DNA of 64,000 nt from Vicingaceae bacterium. Lineage in GTDB: Bacteria; Bacteroidota; Bacteroidia; Flavobacteriales_E; Vicingaceae. Each line of letters starts with the position of its first letter. Positions within the stretch are counted from its first letter, which is position 1. Below the pieces are notes generated by a model. It was not told the DNA's origin. It worked only from the letters and a program-made list of their open reading frames with translations, and made no database searches. The stretch spans positions 930,001 to 994,000 of the forward strand of contig JAGYIE010000002.1 of the NCBI GenBank assembly GCA_018402765.1. The letters run 5' to 3'. Shown piece by piece: positions 55,854-64,000 of this stretch. Both the position numbers and the translations under genes were made by a program.

Positions 55854-57578
55854 ATGAAAAATAGAAATATCAAAACTTTAACTCTAGTTGTATCAGCTTC
55901 AGTTGGTTTAATGGCATGTAATCCATTAAATAAAATGTCTAAAAAGGCAGAAGAAGTAAGTTATTCTGTAACACCTAGTCCTATTGAAATGCATGGGGAT
56001 AGCGTTGAAATAAACGTTTCAGGAAGCATTCCTCCGAAGTTCTTTAATAAGAAAGTGTCAGTGGATTTTGTTCCAAACTTCAAATTTGAAGGTGGAGAAA
56101 CCAACTTCAAGACCATTACTCTAGTAGGTGAAGACAGTGAAGTTGAAGGGATCAAGATTAATTTTGAAAGAGGTGGTAGTTTTTCTTATTCAGATAAGAT
56201 TGCTTACACTCAAGGAATGGATCAGGCTGAACTATTTATGTTAGCTACCGGATCTTACAAAGGAAAGTCTAAAGCTTTCGATCCTGAGAAGGTTGCAAGT
56301 GGAACTATTGTAACTCCAAAATGGTTTCAGGCAGAAGATATGCCAATTGTTGGTGCAGATCAATTTGCTAAAGTTGTTCCTCAAGAATATAAGGCAACTG
56401 TTAATTATTTAGTGAATAGTTCAAATGTTCGTTCCACTGAAATGTCAGATGCTGATGTAAAAGGTATGGCTGAATTCGTTAAAAATGGAAAAGCTAAGGG
56501 ATTTGTGTTTAAATCTACTGATGTGGTAGCTTGGGCTTCTCCTGAAGGTGAGATTTCTTTAAACGAAAACTTAGCTGATGATAGAGCAAATTCAGGCGCT
56601 AATGTTGCTAAGGGTCTATTTTCTAAAAATAAAGTTGATGCCGCAAAAGGAAAAGAATTTTATAGCAAGACCGGAAATGGTGAAGACTGGGATGGATTTA
56701 AGTCTGCGATGCAAGCTTCTGATATCGCTGATAAAAACTTAATCTTAAGAGTTCTTGAAATGTATGAGGATAAGACCAAGAGAGAGCAAGAGATTAAGAA
56801 TTTAGCTGAGACTTTTGAAGTCGTTAAAGAAAATATCTTACCACAATTAAGAAGGTCTGAAATTACAATTAATGCTGATTTAATCAGCATGTCTGACGAA
56901 ATGATTTCTAATTATGCTGTTTCTAATCCTGATACTTTAACAGTTGAAGAATTATTGTATGCAGCTACATTGACAGACGATATGAATTCAAAGTTAGAAA
57001 TTTACAAAAATGCTGAAAGAGTTTATCCAAACGATTGGAGAGGATTTAACAATTCAGGTTATATCTATGCATTGCAAAATGATGTAGCTAAGGCCAAAGT
57101 TGAATTTGGTAAAGCTGCTAAATTAAATCCATCTGCGCCTGTTGTGAATAACAACTTAGGCATGGTAGCTAGATTAGAGGGAGATAATGGTAAGGCTATG
57201 GAGTATTATAACAATGCTACCGGAGCAGGTAAGGCTGTAGGTGCAAACAAAGGTTTATTGAATATCTTGAGTGGAGATTATGCGCAAGCGGTATCTAATT
57301 ATGGTGATACGAAAACTTTTAATGCTGCTTTAGCTCAGACATTAAATAAAGATTATCAGACAGCGTTAAAAACTATTGATGCTTCTGATGCTGCTTCAGC
57401 GGCTAAAGGAATGTATTTGAAAGCAGTTATTGGTGCTAGAATGAAAGATAAGTCAATGATGGTTAACAACCTTAAGTTGGCTATATCTAAAGATGCATCA
57501 TTAAAGGCGACTGCTAAAAAAGACGCAGAATTTAATAATTATAAAGAAGATGCTGAATTTCAAGCAGCAGTTAACTAA
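55854..57578 (+). CDS. Lipoprotein with OmpA-like and TPR regions
   Basis: A 574-residue lipoprotein. The lipobox is GLMAC (C22). The region to about residue 190 is beta-rich and not recognised. Around residues 215-260 an OmpA/MotB-like stretch appears (VVAWASPEGEISLNENLADDRANSGANVAKGL), comparable to the ASPEG motif that binds peptidoglycan, though shortened. The C-terminal half is helical, with TPR units (IYKNAERVYPNDWRGFNNSGYIYAL, LGMVARLEGDNGKAMEYYNNA). A periplasmic scaffold linking the outer membrane to the wall is plausible. It is a single-gene unit with its own terminator. Confidence 0.8.
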   Translation: MKNRNIKTLTLVVSASVGLMACNPLNKMSKKAEEVSYSVTPSPIEMHGDSVEINVSGSIPPKFFNKKVSVDFVPNFKFEGGETNFKTITLVGEDSEVEGIKINFERGGSFSYSDKIAYTQGMDQAELFMLATGSYKGKSKAFDPEKVASGTIVTPKWFQAEDMPIVGADQFAKVVPQEYKATVNYLVNSSNVRSTEMSDADVKGMAEFVKNGKAKGFVFKSTDVVAWASPEGEISLNENLADDRANSGANVAKGLFSKNKVDAAKGKEFYSKTGNGEDWDGFKSAMQASDIADKNLILRVLEMYEDKTKREQEIKNLAETFEVVKENILPQLRRSEITINADLISMSDEMISNYAVSNPDTLTVEELLYAATLTDDMNSKLEIYKNAERVYPNDWRGFNNSGYIYALQNDVAKAKVEFGKAAKLNPSAPVVNNNLGMVARLEGDNGKAMEYYNNATGAGKAVGANKGLLNILSGDYAQAVSNYGDTKTFNAALAQTLNKDYQTALKTIDASDAASAAKGMYLKAVIGARMKDKSMMVNNLKLAISKDASLKATAKKDAEFNNYKEDAEFQAAVN

Positions 57579-57599
57579 TTGTTAGCTAAAAATTTTCAT

Positions 57600-57638
57600 A
57601 AAAGGTCTCTAGAAATATTCCTAGAGACCTTTTTTTTG
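57600..57638 (+). terminator. Terminator of the TPR lipoprotein gene
   Basis: AAAGGTCTCTAG (57601-57612) and CTAGAGACCTTT (57621-57632) form a 12-bp stem with an 8-nt loop, followed by T's. Confidence 0.88.
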
Positions 57639-57675
57639 TTCAATTTATTGTTGGAGAGTTTTTCATACGCGAATT

Positions 57676-58203
57676 TTAAATGAATTTTTTACTAAACTCA
57701 TAGAGAGCAATACCTGCAGAAACAGAAATATTTAAAGAATGCTTAGTTCCTTCTTGCGCTATTTCGATTACTGCGTCAGACTGATTGATTACTTCTTGAG
57801 TAACACCATCTACTTCGTGTCCAAATATAAGAGCAACACCACTTTTTTGACATGCGTATATATGTGGTTCATAGCTTTTTTCTGCTTGCTCAACTGATAG
57901 GATTTCATAGTTTTTCGCTCTGCAAGCTAGAATTGCATCAAGTGTAGATTCACAGTAGCTCCATGATACTGACTCAGTGGCTCCTAGTGCACTCTTGTTG
58001 ATTTCGCGATGAGGAGGTGTGGCTGTGATACCACATAGGTAAATGTGCTCTATACGAAATGCATCAGAAGTTCTAAAAACTGAACCTATGTTATTTAAGC
58101 TCCTTATGTTGTCTAGTATAACTATTATCGGTTTTTTATCAGCCGATTTAAATGCCTCAATGCTTAATCGGTTGAGGTCTTCATTCTTTATTTTTGAGTT
58201 CAT
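57676..58203 (-). CDS. SpoU/TrmH-family RNA 2'-O-methyltransferase
   Basis: A 175-residue SPOUT methyltransferase. Motif 1 is LDNIRSLNNIGSVFRTSDAF, motif 2 is ALIFGHEVDGV, and motif 3 is SLNISVSAGIALYEF, which together form the trefoil knot that binds SAM. There is no N-terminal substrate-binding domain, so it is like TrmL or a short TrmH; the tRNA or rRNA target is not decidable. It is a lone minus-strand gene between the lipoprotein and mutS. Confidence 0.92.
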   Translation of the reverse strand: MNSKIKNEDLNRLSIEAFKSADKKPIIVILDNIRSLNNIGSVFRTSDAFRIEHIYLCGITATPPHREINKSALGATESVSWSYCESTLDAILACRAKNYEILSVEQAEKSYEPHIYACQKSGVALIFGHEVDGVTQEVINQSDAVIEIAQEGTKHSLNISVSAGIALYEFSKKFI

Positions 58204-58321
58204 AACACAAAAGTAGCAGAAATAAGTGTTTTCATTTGTGAAAAACTATTTATAACCTAATGGACGGGATTGGAGAGAGCCGAAGTTAAGTTCTTAAATT
58301 AGCCTTGAAAATTATAGATCA

Positions 58322-60952
58322 GTGAGCATAAATAAAACATCCGATAAGCCGAAAGAAACACCTTTGATGAAGCAATATCATCAAATAAAAGGTAAGTATC
58401 CCGATGCCTTATTGCTATTTAGAGTAGGTGATTTTTATGAAACATTTGGGAATGATGCTGTTCGTGCCGCAGGGATTCTTGGAATAGTACTTACTAAGCG
58501 CCACAATGGTTCAGCAAATGAAATAGAATTAGCAGGTTTTCCTCATCACTCCTTAGATACCTATTTACCTAAGCTTGTTAGAGCAGGTCAGCGAGTAGCT
58601 ATATGTGACCAATTGGAGGATCCAAGGCAAACGAAAACCATCGTAAAAAGAGGTGTAACAGAATTAGTTACTCCAGGCATTTCTTATAGCGACAAAGTTC
58701 TTGATCATAAATCGAATAACTTCTTAGCTTCTGTACATTTTGGTAAAAAGACTGCAGGGGTTTCTTTTGTTGATGTTTCAACAGGGGAGTATTTAGTTGC
58801 AGAAGGCTCTGTAGAGTATATTGATAAGTTGCTTCAAAGTTTTACACCGGCTGAAATTGTTTTTCAGAAAAAGAATAAAGCCCTTTTTGAAGAAAGTTTT
58901 GGAAAGAGTCATTATACGTATGCTTTAGAAGATTGGGTTTTTACACAAGAATTTGGAGAAGACTTATTGTTAAAGCATTTTCAGACTAAATCGCTGAAGG
59001 GGTTTGGTATAGAGCCATTTCAAAATGGAATTATTGCTGCAGGAGCAGTTTTGTATTATTTGGCAGAAACGCAGCATAGCCAATTACAGCACATTTCTTC
59101 TATCTCAAGAATAGAAGAGGAGCGTTATGTCTGGCTAGATCGATTTACTATTCGAAATTTAGAGCTGATAAATTCGCCACATGAAAATGCAAAAACGCTA
59201 ATTGATGTTATAGATGATACCATCTCTCCAATGGGGTCTCGTATGCTAAAGCGTTGGGTCGCATTGCCGCTAAAGGATATACAGCCTATTGAAGAGCGAC
59301 TAAATGTTGTAGCAGAATTTATTAGAAAGGAACCCTCAGCTCAGTTGCTAAAGGATAGTCTAGAAAAGATCGGAGATTTGGAACGGTTGATTTCTAGGGC
59401 AGCAGTTGGCAGAATTAGTCCAAGAGAAGTGGCACAACTTAGTCGTGCGCTAAACGAGATAAAACCGATAAAAGAACTTTGTTCTTCAACAGATAACCTT
59501 GCGCTAAAGAAGATCGGGGAGCAATTAAACCCTTGCACTACAATTCAAGAGCGTATTCAGCGGGAATTGATGGAGGAGCCACCTGTGTCTTTAGCTAAGG
59601 GAGATGTTATTGCTAAGGGAGTAAATGCGGAGCTAGATGAACTTAGAGAGTTGAAAAAAAATGGTAAGGATAGCTTGCTAAAAATTCAACAAAGGGAAGC
59701 TGAGGCAACAGGCATTAGCAGCCTAAAGATTGCTTTCAATAACGTATTTGGATACTATATAGAGGTCAGAAATGCCCAAAAAGATAAAGTGCCTGCCAAT
59801 TGGCATCGAAAACAAACATTGGTAAATGCAGAACGTTACATTACTGAGGAGTTAAAAGAGTACGAAAGTAAAATTTTAGGGGCTGAAGATAAAATTGCTG
59901 GACTTGAGTCAAGATTATATAATGACCTAACACTTGCTTTAGCTGACTATATTTTGCCAATACAATTGAATGCTAATTTATTGGCTCGTTTAGACTGTCT
60001 TTTAGCTTTTTCTCGAATTGCTATAAAATACAACTATACAAAGCCTCAGCTCGATGATTCTAAAGTATTAGAGATTTCATTGGGAAGACATCCTGTAATT
60101 GAACGGCAACTTCCAATAGGGGAAGAGTATATCGCTAATGACGTTTATTTGGATGATGCGACTCAACAAATAATGATGATTACTGGGCCAAATATGTCTG
60201 GCAAGTCTGCTTTGCTGAGACAGACTTCATTGATTGTTTTGATGGCGCAAATAGGTTGTTTTGTTCCAGCAAAACATGCCAAAATTGGTTTGGTCGATAA
60301 GATTTTTACTCGAGTTGGCGCTTCAGATAATATCTCATTGGGAGAGTCTACTTTTATGGTAGAGATGAATGAAACGGCTAGTATTCTGAATAATATATCA
60401 GACCGTTCTCTGATTTTATTGGATGAAATTGGCCGAGGGACGAGCACCTATGATGGTATTTCCATTGCATGGGCCATTGCTGAATACTTGCATGAGGCAA
60501 AAGAGGCGAAACCTAAAACACTTTTTGCAACTCACTATCATGAATTAAATGATATGGCAAAGCAATTTAAACGCATTAAGAACTTTCATGTTTCTGTAAA
60601 AGAAATTAATAACAAGATTATTTTTATGAGAAAGTTAGCTACCGGAGGCAGTGAGCACAGTTTTGGTATTCACGTAGCACAAATGGCAGGAATGCCGCCA
60701 AAATTAATTCGACGCGCAAATGAAATGCTCTCTGTCTTAGAAAAATCGCATGTAACGGAAGTAAACTCGAAGAAAATGACTGAGGTATCATCCGTTTTGG
60801 ACGATTTTCAATTGAGTTTTTTCCAATTAGACGATCCTGTTTTACAACAAATAAAGGAGGAGTTGATTGGAATTGATATAAATACATTAACTCCAGTGGA
60901 AGCACTTTTTAAGTTGAATGAAATAAAAAAGATGGTAGGTGTAAAAAAGTAA
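58322..60952 (+). CDS. mutS: DNA mismatch repair protein MutS
   Basis: An 876-residue MutS1. The mismatch-reading motif is F38-x-E40 (GDFYETFG). Core and clamp domains follow, then Walker A GPNMSGKS near 622, Walker [17 protein letters not shown] near 700 and the helix-turn-helix dimer region ([22 protein letters not shown]). The GTG start at 58322 places the conserved [27 protein letters not shown] at the usual distance. It recognises base mismatches for MutL. It is followed by a tRNA pair. Confidence 0.97.
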   Translation: MSINKTSDKPKETPLMKQYHQIKGKYPDALLLFRVGDFYETFGNDAVRAAGILGIVLTKRHNGSANEIELAGFPHHSLDTYLPKLVRAGQRVAICDQLEDPRQTKTIVKRGVTELVTPGISYSDKVLDHKSNNFLASVHFGKKTAGVSFVDVSTGEYLVAEGSVEYIDKLLQSFTPAEIVFQKKNKALFEESFGKSHYTYALEDWVFTQEFGEDLLLKHFQTKSLKGFGIEPFQNGIIAAGAVLYYLAETQHSQLQHISSISRIEEERYVWLDRFTIRNLELINSPHENAKTLIDVIDDTISPMGSRMLKRWVALPLKDIQPIEERLNVVAEFIRKEPSAQLLKDSLEKIGDLERLISRAAVGRISPREVAQLSRALNEIKPIKELCSSTDNLALKKIGEQLNPCTTIQERIQRELMEEPPVSLAKGDVIAKGVNAELDELRELKKNGKDSLLKIQQREAEATGISSLKIAFNNVFGYYIEVRNAQKDKVPANWHRKQTLVNAERYITEELKEYESKILGAEDKIAGLESRLYNDLTLALADYILPIQLNANLLARLDCLLAFSRIAIKYNYTKPQLDDSKVLEISLGRHPVIERQLPIGEEYIANDVYLDDATQQIMMITGPNMSGKSALLRQTSLIVLMAQIGCFVPAKHAKIGLVDKIFTRVGASDNISLGESTFMVEMNETASILNNISDRSLILLDEIGRGTSTYDGISIAWAIAEYLHEAKEAKPKTLFATHYHELNDMAKQFKRIKNFHVSVKEINNKIIFMRKLATGGSEHSFGIHVAQMAGMPPKLIRRANEMLSVLEKSHVTEVNSKKMTEVSSVLDDFQLSFFQLDDPVLQQIKEELIGIDINTLTPVEALFKLNEIKKMVGVKK

Positions 60953-60961
60953 TTTTTTTGG

Positions 60962-60990
60962 TTGTGAAACTGAAAAAATTATTACTTTTG
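60962..60990 (+). promoter_or_regulatory. Promoter of the tRNA-Gly/tRNA-Leu pair
   Basis: TTG (60962-60964), 18 nt, then TACTTTTG (60983-60990) match the Bacteroidota promoter. The start would be near 60997, about 70 nt ahead of tRNA-Gly. Confidence 0.6.
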
Positions 60991-61067
60991 TCGTCCACTA
61001 CAGGCTATGGGTAATCATAGTTGTATGGTTTCAAACGTTCATAAAGTGTTCACAAAGTAAATTATAA

Positions 61068-61140
<73 letters not shown>

Positions 61141-61141
61141 C

Positions 61142-61177
61142 AAAGATATTTCTATGTATATTCGGAATATCTTTTTT
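61142..61177 (+). terminator. Hairpin with T run between tRNA-Gly and tRNA-Leu
   Basis: AAAGATATT (61142-61150) pairs with AATATCTTT (61166-61174), followed by T. The gap to tRNA-Leu is too short for a normal promoter, so read-through must occur if this is a terminator. Confidence 0.5.
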
Positions 61178-61192
61178 AAATTATTATAGTCT

Positions 61193-61277
61193 GCCCGGGT
61201 GGTGAAACTGGTAGACACGCAGGACTTAAAATCCTGTGATCATTGCGATCGTGCGGGTTCAAGTCCCGCCCCGGGTA
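61193..61277 (+). tRNA. tRNA-Leu (anticodon UAA)
   Basis: An 85-nt class II tRNA. The acceptor GCCCGGG/CCCGGGT closes with a G-U first pair. The anticodon stem CAGGA/TCCTG encloses CTTAAAA (anticodon TAA). The T arm GCGGG/CCCGC is intact. Its 3' end at 61277 touches the stop codon of the serine recombinase on the other strand. Confidence 0.96.
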
Positions 61278-62846
61278 CTAAACGGGAATAATCTGAATTT
61301 TCAGTTTTATTCCCGTTTTTTTATGCTTGTTTTTTACTGATAATGAAGGGATTACGCTGAAAATTGAATTTATTCTCGTGGTTCGATAATCGTCATTTTT
61401 GAAGTCATACAGAATCCCGTCCGGAAACACCATTTTTTGAATGCTTCTCTTTACCTCCAAATTGCCAGAATCCCACAATTCAGGGAGTTTTAGGGAATAT
61501 TTCAATGATAAATCAATGGCTTTTTCAAGGTTCGATAAATTAAAACCGTTGCTATACAAACTTTCCTCAATTTCATACTTCTCGGCTTCTAGCTTTTGCT
61601 TGAACTTCTCGTATTGACCTTGTGAGATTTCCTCAAAAACGTATCGCTCTTCCAATCTTTCTAGCTTCGTTGTAAATTCTAAAATTTGTTTTTGCTGTAC
61701 TGCGGTCTCTTGAATTTTAGCTTCATGTTCAGCCTTAAAAGTATAGTACATGATCTCCTTCATTGGAGCGATGTATTTCTTATCTTGAATTTGATAGCTC
61801 TTCAAAAGATCTGTAAACTTCTCGTGCATCATCTTAGCACTTCTATTTTCTTTTGCTCCGATACGGTTATTCTTGTAGTAATACAAACCTTTCTTTCTAA
61901 CCAAATACCCTGTGTATGGGGTGTCGCAATCTGATGAGCGAACGAACTGCTTTAAAGGAAGGTGTTCACAGTCTGCATTGTGTTTTTCTCCATATCCACG
62001 CTTATTTAATAGTTTATGAATCTTCAGGAATATTTCTTTTGATACTAAACCTTCATGTTTTCCCTCAATTACTTCTCCAGGGATGTGTGAACTTACTACC
62101 AAACCACAATAAAATGGGTTTCTATACAGGTCACTCAATTTCTTTGCTGTTATTTCTAAACCTTTTTTAGCTAATCGCTCGGAAATTTCATTGTGGGTGA
62201 TATCCTCATTTGCTTTCCATATAAAGGCATGTTTTAATATTTCGCCTTCTTCGTTGATAACAATATCCTGTTCTTTTCCTTTGCCCGGACTTAGGTTTGT
62301 ATAGCCAAACGGAATGGTTCCAATCCAATATCCTTTTCTTAGCTTTTCTCGCATACCTGATACCGATTTGTCTCTTCTCAGTTCGTTATCGAATTGACTA
62401 AACATGTAGTATAGGTTTTGTTGAAAAGAGCCAGCTGCTGTCATGGCATCTACTTCCTGCGTTGCTGAAAACGTTACGATACCTTGTTTTTTTAATTGAT
62501 CGCTTATATAAGCTCCATTTGCTCCAGTTCTTGAAAATCTATCGTAAGAATATACGATGATGTATGAAATGTCTTTTCTTCTGTTTACGAAAGTCAGCAT
62601 CTTTTGAAATTGCTTCCTTTCATCACTTTTGGCAGATTCGTAAGTTCCACCGAAATACTCAATTACTTCAATATTTTTTCGCTTTGCGAATTCTAAACAA
62701 TACTTCTTTTGTGTTTCTAAACTAGCATTGTTTTCGGCTTGTTCTTTCGTTGAAACCCTTGTGTAGATAACGGCTTTCCCATCAATATTAATCAACTGTG
62801 CTTTAGATTCTTTCGCAAATGGCTTAAAAATATCAAGGTTCTTCAT
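61278..62846 (-). CDS. Large serine recombinase (resolvase/integrase family)
   Basis: A 522-residue large serine recombinase. The catalytic domain (about 24-165) has the nucleophile S32 (YTRVSTKEQ), with YDRFSRTG and SATQEVDAMTAAGSFQQNLYY. The recombinase DNA-binding domain begins near GYWIGTIPFGYTN (172-184). The zinc ribbon is degenerate: only one Cys of the usual CxxC remains (RSSDCDTPYTGY) and the second pair is absent (YYYKNN). A coiled coil lies near residues 375-425. It should integrate or excise its host element without a transposon-type duplication. The stop touches tRNA-Leu; the C-terminus KTGIKLKIQIIPV is encoded by the tRNA terminator hairpin. Confidence 0.93.
   Translation of the reverse strand: MKNLDIFKPFAKESKAQLINIDGKAVIYTRVSTKEQAENNASLETQKKYCLEFAKRKNIEVIEYFGGTYESAKSDERKQFQKMLTFVNRRKDISYIIVYSYDRFSRTGANGAYISDQLKKQGIVTFSATQEVDAMTAAGSFQQNLYYMFSQFDNELRRDKSVSGMREKLRKGYWIGTIPFGYTNLSPGKGKEQDIVINEEGEILKHAFIWKANEDITHNEISERLAKKGLEITAKKLSDLYRNPFYCGLVVSSHIPGEVIEGKHEGLVSKEIFLKIHKLLNKRGYGEKHNADCEHLPLKQFVRSSDCDTPYTGYLVRKKGLYYYKNNRIGAKENRSAKMMHEKFTDLLKSYQIQDKKYIAPMKEIMYYTFKAEHEAKIQETAVQQKQILEFTTKLERLEERYVFEEISQGQYEKFKQKLEAEKYEIEESLYSNGFNLSNLEKAIDLSLKYSLKLPELWDSGNLEVKRSIQKMVFPDGILYDFKNDDYRTTRINSIFSVIPSLSVKNKHKKTGIKLKIQIIPV
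61280..61321 (+). terminator. Terminator of the tRNA-Leu operon, inside the recombinase 3' end
   Basis: AAACGGGAATAA (61280-61291) pairs with TTATTCCCGTTT (61307-61318), with an inner CTGA/TCAG extension and a T run. The complementary strand is the last ~13 codons of the recombinase gene, so the element may mark the integration junction. Confidence 0.75.
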
Positions 62847-63039
62847 TTTTTTCTTTTTTCGATATATGTTTTACAATGATTCCACAAAAACATTCGAGTG
62901 TCTCAATAACATGTTTTGCTTCATCTTCTTTTATCTCTTCAAATCCCGGAAAAGTTTTAAGTCTTTCCGGTGTCATTTTTTCTACTTTTAGAATTTTTCG
63001 ATACGTATCCGCATGAGATTCATTTTTTCTCGTTTGCAT
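62833..63039 (-). CDS. Small unknown protein upstream of the recombinase
   Basis: A 68-residue charged protein (MQTRKNESHADTYRKILKV ... VIETLECFCGIIVKHISKKEK). It overlaps the recombinase start by 14 nt, a sign of coupling. It is probably helical, with a CFC segment but no recognised domain. An inner ATG at 62976 is an alternative start (47 residues) and would remove the overlap with the 44-codon ORF. It could be a recombination directionality factor or regulator, but that is a guess from position. Confidence 0.6.
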   Translation of the reverse strand: MQTRKNESHADTYRKILKVEKMTPERLKTFPGFEEIKEDEAKHVIETLECFCGIIVKHISKKEKNEEP

Positions 63040-63122
63040 TTTTCTTCACTTCGCCAATCTCTCAAATCTTTTGATAAGACCGGTGTTCGTAGTGATGCCT
63101 GAATATTTCTCAAAGCCTTCAT
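62988..63122 (-). CDS. Possible 44-residue basic peptide
   Basis: A short ORF whose ATG overlaps the stop of the 220-aa gene (ATGA). It would encode MKALRNIQASLRTPVLSKDL followed by an Arg/Lys-rich tail ending RIRIEKF. It overlaps the 5' part of the 68-codon gene by 52 nt unless that gene starts at its inner ATG. The coding reality is uncertain; the ATGA overlap is the main support. Confidence 0.3.
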   Translation of the reverse strand: MKALRNIQASLRTPVLSKDLRDWRSEEKCKREKMNLMRIRIEKF

Positions 63123-63781
63123 AATTTTTGTTTTACTACTCTATTTATGTGCACTGCTTTTCCATCTTCCTGATTAATGGAAATACTCTGAAAGGCAGCA
63201 TCCCTCATAATATCAATAACCTTTTTATCAATAGGCATCTTCTCTTCGCATTCCACTCTATCGAGTTGACCTTTACGTTTGATTATTTTAACGCTATGGT
63301 AATTTTTTTCTTGAATTAAATTCAATACTTTGACTTCCTTCTGTTCCAATGCTATTAGATTCAATTCCTTTGCCCAATGATGGATGCCGGGAAAGGTCTC
63401 TTTTATCAGTTCTGCAAGATGAATAACTAAGCATCCTACTCCTTCTAAGCTATCTATTAGTTTGCCATCTTTATTAAAAACGATTAAAATCGACTTTTCA
63501 CCAATCATAACATCTAACACACGATTTTCTAAATAACTAAGCGATATACCATTTCTGCTTGTTTGTTCGTTTAGTGATGATGATAATTCCTGAATGGCAT
63601 CTTGGTTTAAATAGAGCTCGGAGGCTTGATAACGAATTGCCTGACAAATACCATTAATAAAAGAAAGAGATACATTTTGATCAGAGTACAATAAAACACA
63701 GTCCACTTCTTTGTTTCGTAAACAAAAAAGTAATTGCTCCAGAGGAGCTTGGTTGGCTGTTATACTGTTATTGCTCTTCAT
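63119..63781 (-). CDS. Unknown protein of the mobile element
   Basis: A 220-residue protein from the ATG at 63781 (MKSNNSITANQAPLEQLL); a longer in-frame start at 63811 overlaps the upstream coiled-coil gene. I do not recognise it. Features are a beta-rich middle (VDCVLLYSDQNVSLSFINGICQAI; DVMIGEKSILIVFNKDGKLI) and a basic C-terminus (VKIIKRKGQLDRVECEEKMPIDKKVIDIMRDAAF). There is no signal peptide or membrane helix. It sits 4 nt after the coiled-coil gene and upstream of the recombinase, in a likely operon. A DNA-binding or regulatory role is possible. Confidence 0.65.
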   Translation of the reverse strand: MKSNNSITANQAPLEQLLFCLRNKEVDCVLLYSDQNVSLSFINGICQAIRYQASELYLNQDAIQELSSSLNEQTSRNGISLSYLENRVLDVMIGEKSILIVFNKDGKLIDSLEGVGCLVIHLAELIKETFPGIHHWAKELNLIALEQKEVKVLNLIQEKNYHSVKIIKRKGQLDRVECEEKMPIDKKVIDIMRDAAFQSISINQEDGKAVHINRVVKQKL

Positions 63782-63785
63782 AAAG

Positions 63786-64000
63786 CTACTTTTTCTTCTT
63801 GTACACTTCAATCAGTTCGCATTGTGCCTGATACAAACGCTCGTCTTTTTCTTTGATTTGAGCATGTGCATCATTGAGCTGCGAAGTCATATTTTCGATT
63901 ATTTTTTTTAATTCGCTGACTTCGTCCTTGAATTTGCTGTTTTCTTTTTCGAGCATCTCATACTTGGCTTGCAACTGCCTTATATGCTCTCTTAATTCCT
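63786..64000 (-). CDS. Coiled-coil protein (5' partial at the right edge)
   Basis: The frame stays open to the right edge, so this is the C-terminal ~71 residues of a longer protein; the TTG at 63974 is not needed as a start. The visible part is a continuous heptad coiled coil (IRQLQAKYEMLEKENSKFKD, ENMTSQLNDAHAQIKEKDERL) ending YKKKK. Many Bacteroidota regulators carry an N-terminal HTH and such a tail, but nothing N-terminal is visible here. It starts the visible part of the minus-strand island operon. Confidence 0.6.
   Translation of the reverse strand, partial: ELREHIRQLQAKYEMLEKENSKFKDEVSELKKIIENMTSQLNDAHAQIKEKDERLYQAQCELIEVYKKKK

Overview
The window is an AT-rich chromosomal segment of a member of the phylum Bacteroidota, most likely a gliding or T9SS-bearing lineage close to Flavobacteriales. 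The evidence is the gldF-gldG pair, a large secreted protein with a T9SS-like C-terminus beside a PorV/PorQ-family barrel protein, a TonB-dependent receptor, -7 boxes of the TAnnTTTG type, mostly absent Shine-Dalgarno sequences, and families common in this phylum (DUF4340, GH3-like, K+-dependent HppA, 67K-type SppA). It is a cellular, mostly housekeeping region; only the last ~2.7 kb looks accessory.

Layout. 1-7.7 kb: surface trio (TonB receptor, partial at the left edge; 1399-aa secreted protein; PorV/PorQ-family protein) ending at a strong terminator. 7.7-13.8 kb: greA, a HIT protein, ruvC, a flippase/glycosyltransferase/OppC-type permease run with non-ATG starts and TTGA overlaps, and an AtoE-like transporter. 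13.8-23.5 kb: ligA and recQ (convergent, overlapping), an M42 peptidase, then gldF-gldG-DUF4340-dnaN on the minus strand. 23.6-29.6 kb: aspartate kinase and diaminopimelate decarboxylase (lysine branch), an M1 peptidase, an S4 RNA-binding protein and a DUF3108 protein. 29.6-34.5 kb: minus-strand serC-serA-DUF1015-YggS-HEAT-DUF493 run. 34.6-39.6 kb: L31 type B, a flavin reductase, tRNA-Leu(UAG), then tig-clpP-clpX. 39.5-45.2 kb: folA, thyA, a nucleoside transporter with a lipoprotein-like N-terminus, a bifunctional nuclease, and etfB-etfA. 45.4-50.1 kb: pyruvate dehydrogenase E1 beta, a membrane pyrophosphatase fused to a YceI domain, and a barrel protein whose signal peptide is broken by a 1-nt frameshift. 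50.2-61.3 kb: deoxynucleoside kinase, a predicted beta-propeller protein, GH3-like enzyme, sppA, folK, a TPR/OmpA-like lipoprotein, a SpoU methyltransferase, mutS, tRNA-Gly and tRNA-Leu(UAA).

From 61,278 to the right edge, a tight minus-strand run (coiled-coil protein, 230-aa-class unknown, possible 44-aa ORF, 68-aa protein, large serine recombinase) abuts tRNA-Leu(UAA). The stop codon of the recombinase touches the tRNA, and its last ~13 codons form the tRNA terminator hairpin. This looks like one end of an integrated element whose remainder lies beyond the window.

No CRISPR array, rRNA operon, IS transposase or replication origin was seen, and no gene-free stretch exceeds about 270 bases. 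The main leads are the recombinase/tRNA junction with its unknown cargo, the HppA-YceI fusion, the DUF1015 protein with a ParB/SerK-like DGHHR motif in the serine operon, the homopolymer frameshift in a surface protein, and dyad-symmetric candidate operators at 34,517 and 45,279.
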